This document shows positions 16,440-23,877 of a stretch of 25,772 nucleotides of DNA, one piece after another. Position numbers and translations under genes: made by a program. The DNA is taken from positions 1 through 25,772 of the forward strand of contig AXYY01000038.1 in NCBI GenBank assembly GCA_000485475.1, given 5' to 3'. Each line of letters begins with the position of its first letter. Positions within the stretch are counted from its first letter, which is position 1. The notes under the pieces were generated by a model. The model was not told the origin of the DNA. It did not search any database and worked only from the letters and a program-made list of their open reading frames with translations. This DNA is from Candidatus Ancillula trichonymphae ImTpAt (GTDB lineage Bacteria; Actinomycetota; Actinomycetes; Actinomycetales; Bifidobacteriaceae).

Positions 16440-17812
16440 AGACTACTCCCTTGCAGTAGTGGAGAGATTTGCTTGTTGGAGACCACGAACTTCTTTGTTT
16501 CGTCAACACGGTATGCGTCTGAAGAGATTAGAATCAGCAACGCGCATATTGCCCAGTTCGCAATTAGCGATGAACCGCCGCGCGCAATGAACGGCAAAGT
16601 TAACCCGGTGAGCGGTATTATCTTGGTGATTCCCCCAACCACAACGAACACCTGAAGTGTGACGCTAAAAGAAATGCAACTAGCTAGCAGTTTTTCAAAA
16701 CCGCTGTGAGCTTTTAGCGACATGCCAACTCCTCGCTGCACAAACAGCAAGTATAGGAAAAGAATTGCGAAAAGTCCAGTAATTCCAAGTTCTTCGCCAA
16801 GTGAAGTGTAGATAAAGTCAGAATTCGAAAATGGCGTCAAGCGAGGATAACCATTCCCTAGACCTGTGCCGAATAAACCGCCGTTCGCTAGTGCGAAAAA
16901 TCCTTGTATAACTTGTCCGGAACCGCTGAACTGCCTGTTGTAAACTGCCTCGTTAAATGGGTCCATCCATATGTCAATTCGTGCAGCAACATGTGCGAAC
17001 AACTTGAACGCTAAAAGTGAACCAGCACTAAACAGTCCAATTCCGATAAGTACCCATGATGTCTTACCAGTTGATATGTAAAGTGCACCGATGAACATAC
17101 CGAAGAAGAGCAACGAAGTGCCCAAATCATGCTGCAGAACCAAAACAGCGAGCGACAAACCCCACACCAGCAGAATCGGGCCGAAGTCCTGAATGCGAGG
17201 AAGTTGTAGACCCATAATGCGACTGCCCGCAGATTTCAGGCGCTCCTGATTCGCGGTCAAGTAACCAGCAAAGAACACCGCCAAAAAGATTTTCGCAAAT
17301 TCCGCTGGCTGAAAAGTGCCTAGCGGCCCCAAACTAACCCAGACTTTAGCGCCGTTGATTTCTGCGCCAACTGATGGCAAAAGTGGCAGAATGACCAACA
17401 CAAGACCGATGAACATCGAAGTCCATGTGAAGCGGCGAATAGTTCTGTAATCCTTGAAGAAAATTAAAATTGCCAACATCAAGACCAATCCAACGACCGA
17501 CCATATGAGTTGTCCACGAACCGCAAATGCATATTTGTCATCAAACGCTTTCTGGTGCGCAAAATCAATTCGATAAATCTGCGCAAGTCCAATGCCATTC
17601 AACACGACAACTATTGGGAAAAGTAATGGATCAAAATGTGAAAACCGTACACTAATTACTATAAATGCAACCAAAACCAACACAACAAATAAAGCAACAA
17701 CTGTCCAAAAACTACCATCTAGCGCTTTGTTGAAGTGCAATCTGATGTTCGCGAACGCAACAACTGGAATTATTAAGCTCAGACAAACCAGCAACAGCCT
17801 TTTAATCTTCAC
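16436..17812 (-). CDS. rodA: SEDS peptidoglycan polymerase RodA/FtsW family
   Basis: This polytopic membrane protein of 458 residues polymerises lipid II into glycan strands with PbpA. About a dozen hydrophobic segments are seen, along with SEDS signatures: GAEINGAKVWVSLGPL and FQPAEFAKIFLAVFFAGYL, the catalytic-type VLQHDLGTSLLFFG, then ANGGLFGTGLGNG, DFIYTSLGEELG and a C-terminal GLTLPFIARGGSSLIANW. An ATG at 17818 is possible, but GAGGAG (17824-17819) directly touches it. The GTG at 17812 stands 6 nt from that Shine-Dalgarno and is preferred. Either start overlaps the pstP end. A downstream ATGA junction couples it to pbpA. Confidence 0.93.
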   Translation of the reverse strand: MKIKRLLLVCLSLIIPVVAFANIRLHFNKALDGSFWTVVALFVVLVLVAFIVISVRFSHFDPLLFPIVVVLNGIGLAQIYRIDFAHQKAFDDKYAFAVRGQLIWSVVGLVLMLAILIFFKDYRTIRRFTWTSMFIGLVLVILPLLPSVGAEINGAKVWVSLGPLGTFQPAEFAKIFLAVFFAGYLTANQERLKSAGSRIMGLQLPRIQDFGPILLVWGLSLAVLVLQHDLGTSLLFFGMFIGALYISTGKTSWVLIGIGLFSAGSLLAFKLFAHVAARIDIWMDPFNEAVYNRQFSGSGQVIQGFFALANGGLFGTGLGNGYPRLTPFSNSDFIYTSLGEELGITGLFAILFLYLLFVQRGVGMSLKAHSGFEKLLASCISFSVTLQVFVVVGGITKIIPLTGLTLPFIARGGSSLIANWAICALLILISSDAYRVDETKKFVVSNKQISPLLQGSSL

Positions 17813-18797
17813 CAGCATCTCCTCGATTGGTCAGCTTACGGATAAGTGCGTGAATTCTAGAGACCTTGTCCTCTTGAGCTCCAGTTTCTGCAACCGCAGT
17901 TTTTTCATCTTCCGCATTTTCTGCGGCTCTTGAGGGCTCGCTGTCAACTATTGTCTCGAGATATTCTTGAATAGAATTGTGTGTAGCACCAAGAAAATTA
18001 GGGGTCTGTGAGTAACTCTTATTCTTAGTTCGACTGTCCACGACATCTGCAACAACTGCTGTACAGTTGTCGGTCGAACCAGCCTCAATTGCCAAATCAA
18101 CCAGTCTGCGAGCCGCCTCTTCGGGATTCTGCACCTCAAGTAAAACAGTTCGCATCGTGTCGTCATCCAGAACTCCAGAAACACCATCTGAAGATAGTAG
18201 ATAACGGTCCCCTCTTTGAATCAGGCGGAAGGACAAATCTGGCATGTAGTCAACATCAAAGTCCCCGAGCACGCGCATGACAACATTTTTGCGCGGGTGG
18301 ACTCGTGCTTCTTCCTGAGTTATTTTACCAGAATCGACGAGGTGCTGCACAAATGTGTGATCAGTTGTAAGCTGCGTAAGTTCACCATTGTGTAGTAAAT
18401 ATGCGCGTGAATCCCCCAAATGCGCGGTCACGAACGAATCATCTGCGCGCAAAATTGCTGTAACAGTTGTCCCCATACCAGAAAGTTCGAAGTTCTTCTG
18501 TACCGCATCAACAATTTCGTTGTAAACTTGCTCAATTCCATTTTCAAGTGCGTTAGTTGCTTGCTTAACGTCTAGTCTAGTGCGTAGAATGCCGCGAGGA
18601 GCAGCGAGTGCATCCAGTGGAGAAAGCGTCGTCACAGTAATCGTTGATGCAATATCTCCTCCTGCATGCCCGCCCATGCCATCAGCAACTAGTAGTAAAT
18701 TGGGTCCTGCATATGCGGAATCCTGATTTGAAGTGCGCACATTTCCGGTCACGCTAACTGCACCGTAGTCAAAAATCAGCCTTGAATTGTTAACCAT
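17802..18797 (-). CDS. pstP: PP2C-type Ser/Thr protein phosphatase PstP, soluble form
   Basis: PstP removes phosphates placed by the operon's kinase. The catalytic domain (about 1-245) has all metal-binding motifs: TSNQD near residue 25, VADGMGGHAGG, GMGTTVTAIL, AHLGDSRAYLL, LLSSDGVSGVLDD and GSTDNCTAVVADV. The remaining 85 residues are hydrophilic and acidic, and no membrane helix or extracellular domain follows. Mycobacterial PstP is around 500 residues with both. At 331 residues this is therefore a cytoplasmic version, matching the reduced PknA. The ATG overlaps the fhaB stop (TGATG), and the end overlaps rodA. All acid residues of the family's metal site appear intact, so activity is expected. 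Confidence 0.94.
   Translation of the reverse strand: MVNNSRLIFDYGAVSVTGNVRTSNQDSAYAGPNLLLVADGMGGHAGGDIASTITVTTLSPLDALAAPRGILRTRLDVKQATNALENGIEQVYNEIVDAVQKNFELSGMGTTVTAILRADDSFVTAHLGDSRAYLLHNGELTQLTTDHTFVQHLVDSGKITQEEARVHPRKNVVMRVLGDFDVDYMPDLSFRLIQRGDRYLLSSDGVSGVLDDDTMRTVLLEVQNPEEAARRLVDLAIEAGSTDNCTAVVADVVDSRTKNKSYSQTPNFLGATHNSIQEYLETIVDSEPSRAAENAEDEKTAVAETGAQEDKVSRIHALIRKLTNRGDAGED
17819..17824 (-). promoter_or_regulatory. Shine-Dalgarno GAGGAG of rodA, inside the pstP 3' end
   Basis: GAGGAG on the minus strand is 6 nt before the GTG at 17812 but 0 nt before the ATG at 17818. This decides the rodA start in favour of GTG. It lies inside pstP codons, so rodA translation is tied to that of pstP. 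Confidence 0.6.
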
Positions 18798-19276
18798 CAG
18801 ATTTCTAGCTCCAGCACATTCTTGCCAATTTGGATTCTGGACAAGAATTTCAGCCTCGTCACACCGCTAATTCTGTGTCCATCGACAACGGTTCCGTTCG
18901 TAGAATTCAGGTCCTCGATGTAATATACGCCGTCCAATGAGAATATGCGCGCATGTCTTAAAGATACTGATGGGTCCTGAATTACAACTGTGGCTTCATT
19001 TGAGCGCCCTATTATCGTCTCGAAGCTATTTGACGGACTTTCCAGGTCAAAAACATCACCTTGTGCAATTCCGCTCAGAATTCGCAGTAAATGTCGATTT
19101 GTATTACTACTACCCTCATCACTCAGGACTTCTTCATCCACTTTTTTTTGCTTGGATCTACGTTTCGAACCTGCTGAAATATCCTTGCGCATGAGTGAAA
19201 TACTAGCAATCACAAAAATCCATAACAGCAATAAATATGCGCAACGAAGAATTGAAATTGCAGTATCAGTTATCAC
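18797..19276 (-). CDS. fhaB: FHA-domain membrane protein FhaB
   Basis: This 159-residue phosphothreonine reader is anchored by one N-terminal membrane helix (about 8-28). A short charged linker follows (KRRSKQKKVDEE), then an FHA domain (about 72-159). FHA signatures seen are IIGRSNEATVVIQDPSVS, RHARI, and the Asn-containing DLNSTNGTVVDG loop; the Arg, Ser, His and Asn residues used to bind phosphothreonine are present. In mycobacteria FhaB (FipA) links the kinases to division proteins; a similar scaffold role is inferred here. The GTG start at 19276 is 8 nt after the fhaA stop, with a GAGGAAG sequence in front. The 3' end overlaps pstP by one base. Confidence 0.92.
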   Translation of the reverse strand: MITDTAISILRCAYLLLLWIFVIASISLMRKDISAGSKRRSKQKKVDEEVLSDEGSSNTNRHLLRILSGIAQGDVFDLESPSNSFETIIGRSNEATVVIQDPSVSLRHARIFSLDGVYYIEDLNSTNGTVVDGHRISGVTRLKFLSRIQIGKNVLELEI

Positions 19277-19284
19277 GACTTCCT

Positions 19285-20070
19285 CTACGCTCCTGTTCTA
19301 ATTGGAGCCCAGTAAACCAGATAAGTGTGCCCGATAACAATTGTGTTGCCATCTACCAAAGTTGCAGAACTGGTCGAATGCCCCTCAACAAGAACGCCGT
19401 TGAGCGACCCCATATCCTTGATAATTGCCGAATCTGAAGTCGCAGTAATGCTGAGGTGATGTCTGGATACGCCCGAATCTTCCAAGATTATGTCACAATC
19501 TGAACCGCGCCCAACAACAACTGTATCCTTCGAGAGTAGATAATACAAATCATTAATTTCAAGCAGTGGATAATGGGCATTGGGGTCACCAGCTACTGGA
19601 GGTTCCTGAAGTACCAGCAAGTTCGAAAATGCCACAACTGACTTTTTTGGAGTCTTGTTAACAGAACTACCAGAGGCATTTTCTTGCTCAGTTTCCTGCT
19701 TTGCTGCTTTTGATACAATCTGATAACTACCCACTTTACTTTCAATAGATCCCTCAAATACAACACTTATCGAACCTATAAAAGCATATCGTTCAGCACT
19801 TCCGTGTTCCAGAATTCCGTTGGCTAGTTCACTTGCAAATTCACCGGAGCCCCACGACTCAATTTTGTCGAAATCATCAGATGCTAGTTTTATGCAGAAG
19901 CTATTTGGTGCCACTTTCCGATTATTGCTAACGGTGATCACTTTGTCGTCCAACTCCTGACGCAATGCTACAAGTAAATCGACAGGCTTGAGCTCGCGCG
20001 ATCCCAATTTTGCGAATACCGAGCTTATCGCCCTTTCCACGCTTTTTTCGAACTTATCCAGAAACCCCAC
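19285..20070 (-). CDS. fhaA: FHA-domain protein FhaA (DUF3662/FhaA_N)
   Basis: This is the first gene of the phospho-signalling and wall-synthesis operon. The N-terminal domain (about 1-125) is of the FhaA_N/DUF3662 type, starting GFLDKFEKSVERAISS and containing SRELKPVDLLVALRQELDD. A short variable linker follows, then a C-terminal FHA domain (about 175-261) with VVGRGSDCDIILEDSGVSR, HHLSI and the DMGSLNGVLVEG loop. In mycobacteria FhaA binds phosphorylated MviN and the Ser/Thr kinases at the division site. The 261-residue length is about half that of mycobacterial FhaA, mainly through a shorter linker. A longer frame to 20148 exists, but the GTG at 20070 is exactly 6 nt after TATAAT and begins the conserved sequence, so it is chosen. 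Confidence 0.92.
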   Translation of the reverse strand: MGFLDKFEKSVERAISSVFAKLGSRELKPVDLLVALRQELDDKVITVSNNRKVAPNSFCIKLASDDFDKIESWGSGEFASELANGILEHGSAERYAFIGSISVVFEGSIESKVGSYQIVSKAAKQETEQENASGSSVNKTPKKSVVAFSNLLVLQEPPVAGDPNAHYPLLEINDLYYLLSKDTVVVGRGSDCDIILEDSGVSRHHLSITATSDSAIIKDMGSLNGVLVEGHSTSSATLVDGNTIVIGHTYLVYWAPIRTGA

Positions 20071-20076
20071 GCGTAT

Positions 20077-20085
20077 ATTATACCA
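20077..20085 (-). promoter_or_regulatory. fhaA operon promoter, extended -10, leaderless
   Basis: TGG-TATAAT (20085-20077 on the minus strand) is followed by ATACGC and the GTG at 20070. No -35 is visible. This single box probably drives the six-gene fhaA-to-pknA operon. Confidence 0.75.
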
Positions 20086-20163
20086 CAATTCCCATATTAT
20101 TTTCGTTTCGCTGCAAATACACGTACTTAAGAATTGCTCTGAATGCACATTTACTACTCTTCG

Positions 20164-20526
20164 CTAGAGAAAAAAATCTTCGCCTAATCTGCATCCAAAA
20201 ACATTTTCCGTAATTATGTACTTACTGGCCCTTTTGTCAACTTGAGCGATTTTGCTCCTGATTACGCTTATGTGTGTATTAAAGAAGACTCTCATCACTT
20301 TGTGTTCTTTAATTGATCGAATAGCTCCAAATTATTTCTGAAAATGTCATCCCTTGATATGCACCTGTTCACATTTTGCATAAGAAACAACAAGATATTG
20401 TAATCTATAAAGGTCAGCCCAATAGGTGTATCATTTACAAATACTTTACGTAAATTCATGTTCAACGAAAGATTCATAAACCTATACTCCAATCCGCTCG
20501 CCTTGATTATTGTTTACATCATCCAC
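20164..20526 (-). pseudogene. Split OmpR/PhoB-type winged-helix DNA-binding domain, no receiver
   Basis: This region holds the DNA-binding half of a response regulator in pieces. Starting at the GTG at 20526 (after AAAGGGAG), a short piece ending NNNQGERI reads in one frame. Around 20490 the frame changes to LEYRFMNLSLNMNLRKVFVN, then TPIGLTFIDYNILLFLM and RCISRDDIF, which match the beta-hairpin and first helices of the OmpR family. That frame ends in TGA at 20295. An ATG overlapping this stop (TGATG) opens a second frame to 20164 with NTHISVIRSKI and YIITENVFGCRL, matching the recognition helix and final hairpin (family: DVHISRLRKKL...VRGVGYRL). No receiver domain is present between here and the aconitase stop. 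It is a relic, or possibly a two-part expressed protein through the TGATG junction. The piece is AT-rich. Confidence 0.72.
20278..20313. repeat. 9-bp perfect inverted repeat inside the regulator relic
   Basis: ATTAAAGAA (20278-20286) and TTCTTTAAT (20305-20313) are perfect inverted copies around an 18-bp spacer that contains the TGATG junction of the split regulator. The arms are AT-rich and the loop is long, so it is unlikely to be a terminator. Confidence 0.5.
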
Positions 20527-20563
20527 AGTATACTCCCTTTCTAGGTAAAATTAACTTTACTTT

Positions 20564-20580
20564 ACAGTAAAACACAGTAA
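20564..20580. promoter_or_regulatory. Tandem TTACTGT direct repeat with 10-bp period
   Basis: On the minus strand TTACTGT occurs at 20580-20574 and again at 20570-20564, start to start 10 bp. A related ACAGTA lies at 20525-20530 on the plus strand. Direct repeats one helical turn apart are the usual binding-site layout of OmpR-family regulators, and this pair lies about 40 bp in front of the OmpR-type relic. It may be an old autoregulatory site; chance is possible in AT-rich DNA. Confidence 0.3.
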
Positions 20581-20632
20581 TAATTAAGTGAATATTAAAC
20601 TTTTGCTTTTGTGAACATTTTCTGCAGGTTTT

Positions 20633-23245
20633 CTACTTCAGCACTTTACTCCTCAGGACAAATTGCAAAATTCCACCGTGCAGGTAGTACGCTAATTCTG
20701 TGGGCGTATCAATGCGAAGTCGTGCTCGAAATTCAATTTCTCCAGACGCACTTACAGATGTTTCAGATCCCTTGTGTGCAGTAATCAGGACATCTTGAAT
20801 TAATCTACCACTGTTCAACTCCTCAACGCCCCAAATGCTGATCGTTTCAACCCTAGTAAGATTCAGACTCTCCGCACTATCTCCATCAAAAAACTGCAGT
20901 GGAAGTATACCCATTCCGATCAAATTCGACCGATGAATACGCTCGAAGCTTTGTGCTAGAACGGCTCTTACACCAAGCAATGCGGTTCCCTTCGCCGCCC
21001 AATCACGGCTAGAACCAGTTCCGTATTCTTTTCCTGCAAGCACAACTAGTGGAGTTTTCGCACGCTCGTAGTCCATTGCCGCATTGTGAATCCAGTCCAC
21101 CTCATTCTTCAAGAAGTTGATCGTATAACCCCCCAGTTGTTCACTACCAGTAATAGATTTTATGAGCTTGTTGTTTAATCTGGTGTTCGCAAATGTACCG
21201 CGCACCATAACTTCATGATTTCCTCGTCTAGAACCGTATGAGTTGAAGTCCTTAACATCAACTCCATGCGCCTTGAGATAACTACCAGCTGGACTATCTG
21301 CTGGAATTGATCCGGCTGGTGAAATGTGATCAGTTGTAATCGAGTCTCCAAAAAGTGCAAGAATGTGCGCGTCAACGATATTCTTAACTGGTGTTAATTC
21401 CCTCTTCATGCCCTCAAAATACGGCGGCTTTTTAATGTAGGTTGAAGTAGGATTCCAGTCAAAAGTTGAGGATTTTCTAAGTGTAATGTCTTGCCACAAC
21501 TTGTCCCCGTAGAGCGCTTTTTTATACTCGTCGACATACAACTTTGGCGTAATATACTGCTTGGATAACTCTTCAACATCCTGACTACTTGGTAGTATGT
21601 CTCGCAAAAAGACCTGTTTGTGCGTCTTCGGATTAACTCCAAGTGCAGTGTTTTCAAAATCAAATAGCATTGTTCCGGCGAGTGCGTAGGCAACCACAAG
21701 TTGTGCAGATGTCAAGTAGTTCAACTTAACATCAGGATTTATGCGCCCCTCGAAATTGCGGTTCCCCGAGAGAACTGCGGCAACCATCAAGTTGTTTTCG
21801 TCAATCTCTTGACTGATTTTAGGCGCATTCGGACCAGAATTGCCAATGCAGGTTGCGCACCCAAAACCAACAACATTGAAACCGAGCAAGTTTAAGTACT
21901 CTTGCAGACCAGCCTTCTGCAGATAACTGGCGACAACTCGTGAACCAGGTGCCAGAGATGTTCGAACATGTTCGGGAACCTTGAGTCCTTGCTCAACTGC
22001 ATTTTTCGCCAGCAGTCCAGCCGCTAGAATGACCTCAGGATTTGAGGTGTTTGTGCAACTGGTGATTGAGGCAATGACAACGTCCGCATTCTTCAAGAAC
22101 TCAGTGTCATCACCGTGTGCATTTTCATCCAGTGTTTTTTGCACTTCACTGGTAACTGAACTGAAGTCGATTCGATCCTGCGGTCGTTTAGGTCCTGCAA
22201 TTGACAACTTCACCTCATTCAGGTTCAGTTTTATCACATCTGTATAGCGCGTATTCTCAGGAATTGAGAACACACCTTGTGTTTTAGCATACTCTTCCAC
22301 TAATTTAACTTCAGCAGATTTTCGACCAGTTAGCCGTAAGTACTCAATTGTTCGCTCATCTATTGCAAAAAGTGCCGCAGTTGCGCCAAATTCCGGGCAC
22401 ATGTTGGAAACCGTAGTTCGAAGTGATGCGGACATATTTTTAATTCCAGGACCGTAAAACTCCACGATTTTGCCAACAACACCGTATGCTCGTAGTTTCT
22501 GAGTTATGGTTAACACCACGTCAGTTGCAGCAATTCCATCAGGAAGTTCACCAGTAATATAAACTCCAATAACCTGCGGGATCAACATCGAGATCGACTG
22601 TTCGAGCATGCCGGCTTCTGCCTCAATTCCGCCTACTCCCCAACCTAAAACACCAAGCCCGTTAACCATGGTGGTGTGTGAATCCGTACCAATACAACTG
22701 TCGAAAAATGCAACACCATTTTCGTTGCAGACTACCTTTGTGAGGTGCTCAATATTTACTTGATGGATAATGCCAACACCAGGGGGAATAACGTTGAAGT
22801 CATTAAATGAAGAACTGCCCCACTTCAAGAATTCGTAACGCTCGCGGTTGCGCTCGAACTCCTTTTTCATGTTGTAGTCCAATGCGTCATCAGTTGCACA
22901 CGCATCAATTTGAATTGAGTGATCGATGACTAACGAAGTTGTTTTCTGCGGGTTCACGACTTCAGCCGCCCCGTTGAGCTCCTGAACAGCTTCTCGCATA
23001 GTTGCCAAATCCACAAGACATGGTACACCCGTGAAGTCCTGCATGATTATTCTGGCTGGAGTAAATTGAATCTCTGTTGTTTGTACAGCCTTTTCATCCC
23101 AAGTTGCTAGCGCCTCAATCTGTTCAGTTGTGACACTTTCTTCATCAAAGTTGCGGATCAAGTTTTCTAGTAGAACTTTAAGCGAATAGGGCAAAGTTCG
23201 CGCCTGCTCGTAGTTCTTATAAATATCATCAAGTTCATATATCAT
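20633..23245 (-). CDS. acnA: Aconitate hydratase (AcnA type)
   Basis: Aconitase interconverts citrate and isocitrate in the cytoplasm with a [4Fe-4S] cluster. The 870 residues are of the AcnA/IRP1 class. The cluster ligands are C397 (SITSCTNTSNP), C463 and C466 (GCATCIGNSGPN). Other motifs are VCLVD-type PCLVDLATMRE, GTDSHTTMVNGLGVLGWGVGG, LFGDSITTDHISPAGSIP, FNSYGSRRGNHEVMVRGTFAN and GKEYGTGSSRDWAAKG. The N-terminus begins close to LPYSLKVLLENLIR and is a little shorter than usual for the family. The ATG directly follows the HAD gene stop (TAAATG), with AAAGG about 10 nt upstream, so it is the last gene of a priA-HAD-acnA unit. No citrate synthase or isocitrate dehydrogenase is in view. Confidence 0.95.
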   Translation of the reverse strand: MIYELDDIYKNYEQARTLPYSLKVLLENLIRNFDEESVTTEQIEALATWDEKAVQTTEIQFTPARIIMQDFTGVPCLVDLATMREAVQELNGAAEVVNPQKTTSLVIDHSIQIDACATDDALDYNMKKEFERNRERYEFLKWGSSSFNDFNVIPPGVGIIHQVNIEHLTKVVCNENGVAFFDSCIGTDSHTTMVNGLGVLGWGVGGIEAEAGMLEQSISMLIPQVIGVYITGELPDGIAATDVVLTITQKLRAYGVVGKIVEFYGPGIKNMSASLRTTVSNMCPEFGATAALFAIDERTIEYLRLTGRKSAEVKLVEEYAKTQGVFSIPENTRYTDVIKLNLNEVKLSIAGPKRPQDRIDFSSVTSEVQKTLDENAHGDDTEFLKNADVVIASITSCTNTSNPEVILAAGLLAKNAVEQGLKVPEHVRTSLAPGSRVVASYLQKAGLQEYLNLLGFNVVGFGCATCIGNSGPNAPKISQEIDENNLMVAAVLSGNRNFEGRINPDVKLNYLTSAQLVVAYALAGTMLFDFENTALGVNPKTHKQVFLRDILPSSQDVEELSKQYITPKLYVDEYKKALYGDKLWQDITLRKSSTFDWNPTSTYIKKPPYFEGMKRELTPVKNIVDAHILALFGDSITTDHISPAGSIPADSPAGSYLKAHGVDVKDFNSYGSRRGNHEVMVRGTFANTRLNNKLIKSITGSEQLGGYTINFLKNEVDWIHNAAMDYERAKTPLVVLAGKEYGTGSSRDWAAKGTALLGVRAVLAQSFERIHRSNLIGMGILPLQFFDGDSAESLNLTRVETISIWGVEELNSGRLIQDVLITAHKGSETSVSASGEIEFRARLRIDTPTELAYYLHGGILQFVLRSKVLK

Positions 23246-23869
23246 TTACAACGCACCTTTACTTTTTAGAAACTTACGAAACTGAGCACTTTCATTAACA
23301 TCAGGAAAGTGGAAACCCGTAATGCCTAACTTTTCAGCTGCCTCAACATTCTCAAGTTTATCGTCAATGAATATGCATTTATTTGCAGTCAACGCATACC
23401 GTTCTAGTAGAATTTTATAAATTTCAGGATCTGGCTTCGCTACTTTTTCAATACCAGATACAACAATCCCCTGCATCATGGAGATTCCTGGTACAATTGC
23501 CTTTGCAACGAAGATGTCTTCCGCTGCCCAGTTCGTTAACCCTAGAGTTCTAACTCCGTTGGTCTGCAAGTCACGCACAATCTCCTCCATGCCTGCAACT
23601 TGCTGAGTTATAGACTCGTTGAGGCGGATTATGTAGTACTCATACATGCTCGCATAATCAGTTCCCAGTTCTTTGTCAATCTTCTGAATTTGTGCGTGTG
23701 TTTCAAAGTGCAACGCGCCCGCATCCCACTGTTTAATTAACTCATTCCAGTTCGTATCTGCAAAAAACTGCTCAATTTGTGCGTCCGAATACTTTTTGAC
23801 CAGAGCGTCACTCGGACTCCATATCGTAAAGACATTTCCAAAGTCAAATATAACTGCTTCTATACTCAT
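23246..23869 (-). CDS. HAD-superfamily hydrolase, subfamily IA (YihX-like)
   Basis: This 207-residue cytoplasmic phosphatase has the four HAD motifs: FDFGNVFT (motif I, Asp nucleophile near residue 9), LGLTNW (motif II), the Lys in KVAKPDPEIYKILLERY (motif III) and FIDDKLENVEAA (motif IV). The D-x-G-N-V form of motif I and the overall pattern resemble YihX, a sugar-phosphate phosphatase; the real substrate is unknown. A helical cap lies between motifs I and II. It starts 8 nt after the priA stop, with GGAGGGAT before the ATG, and ends flush with the acnA start. It is therefore co-transcribed with both, although no functional link is obvious. Confidence 0.86.
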   Translation of the reverse strand: MSIEAVIFDFGNVFTIWSPSDALVKKYSDAQIEQFFADTNWNELIKQWDAGALHFETHAQIQKIDKELGTDYASMYEYYIIRLNESITQQVAGMEEIVRDLQTNGVRTLGLTNWAAEDIFVAKAIVPGISMMQGIVVSGIEKVAKPDPEIYKILLERYALTANKCIFIDDKLENVEAAEKLGITGFHFPDVNESAQFRKFLKSKGAL

Positions 23870-23870
23870 A

Positions 23871-23877
23871 TCCCTCC
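23871..23877 (-). promoter_or_regulatory. Shine-Dalgarno GGAGGGA of the HAD gene
   Basis: On the minus strand GGAGG (23877-23873) plus GA lies in the 8-nt gap between the priA stop and the HAD ATG at 23869. Spacing is only about 3 nt, shorter than usual. Confidence 0.5.

Noticed and set aside
20278..20313. Inverted repeat as a terminator for acnA
   Set aside because: The arms are only A, T and one G or C each, the loop is 18 nt, and no T-run follows in the right place; it lies inside the regulator relic.
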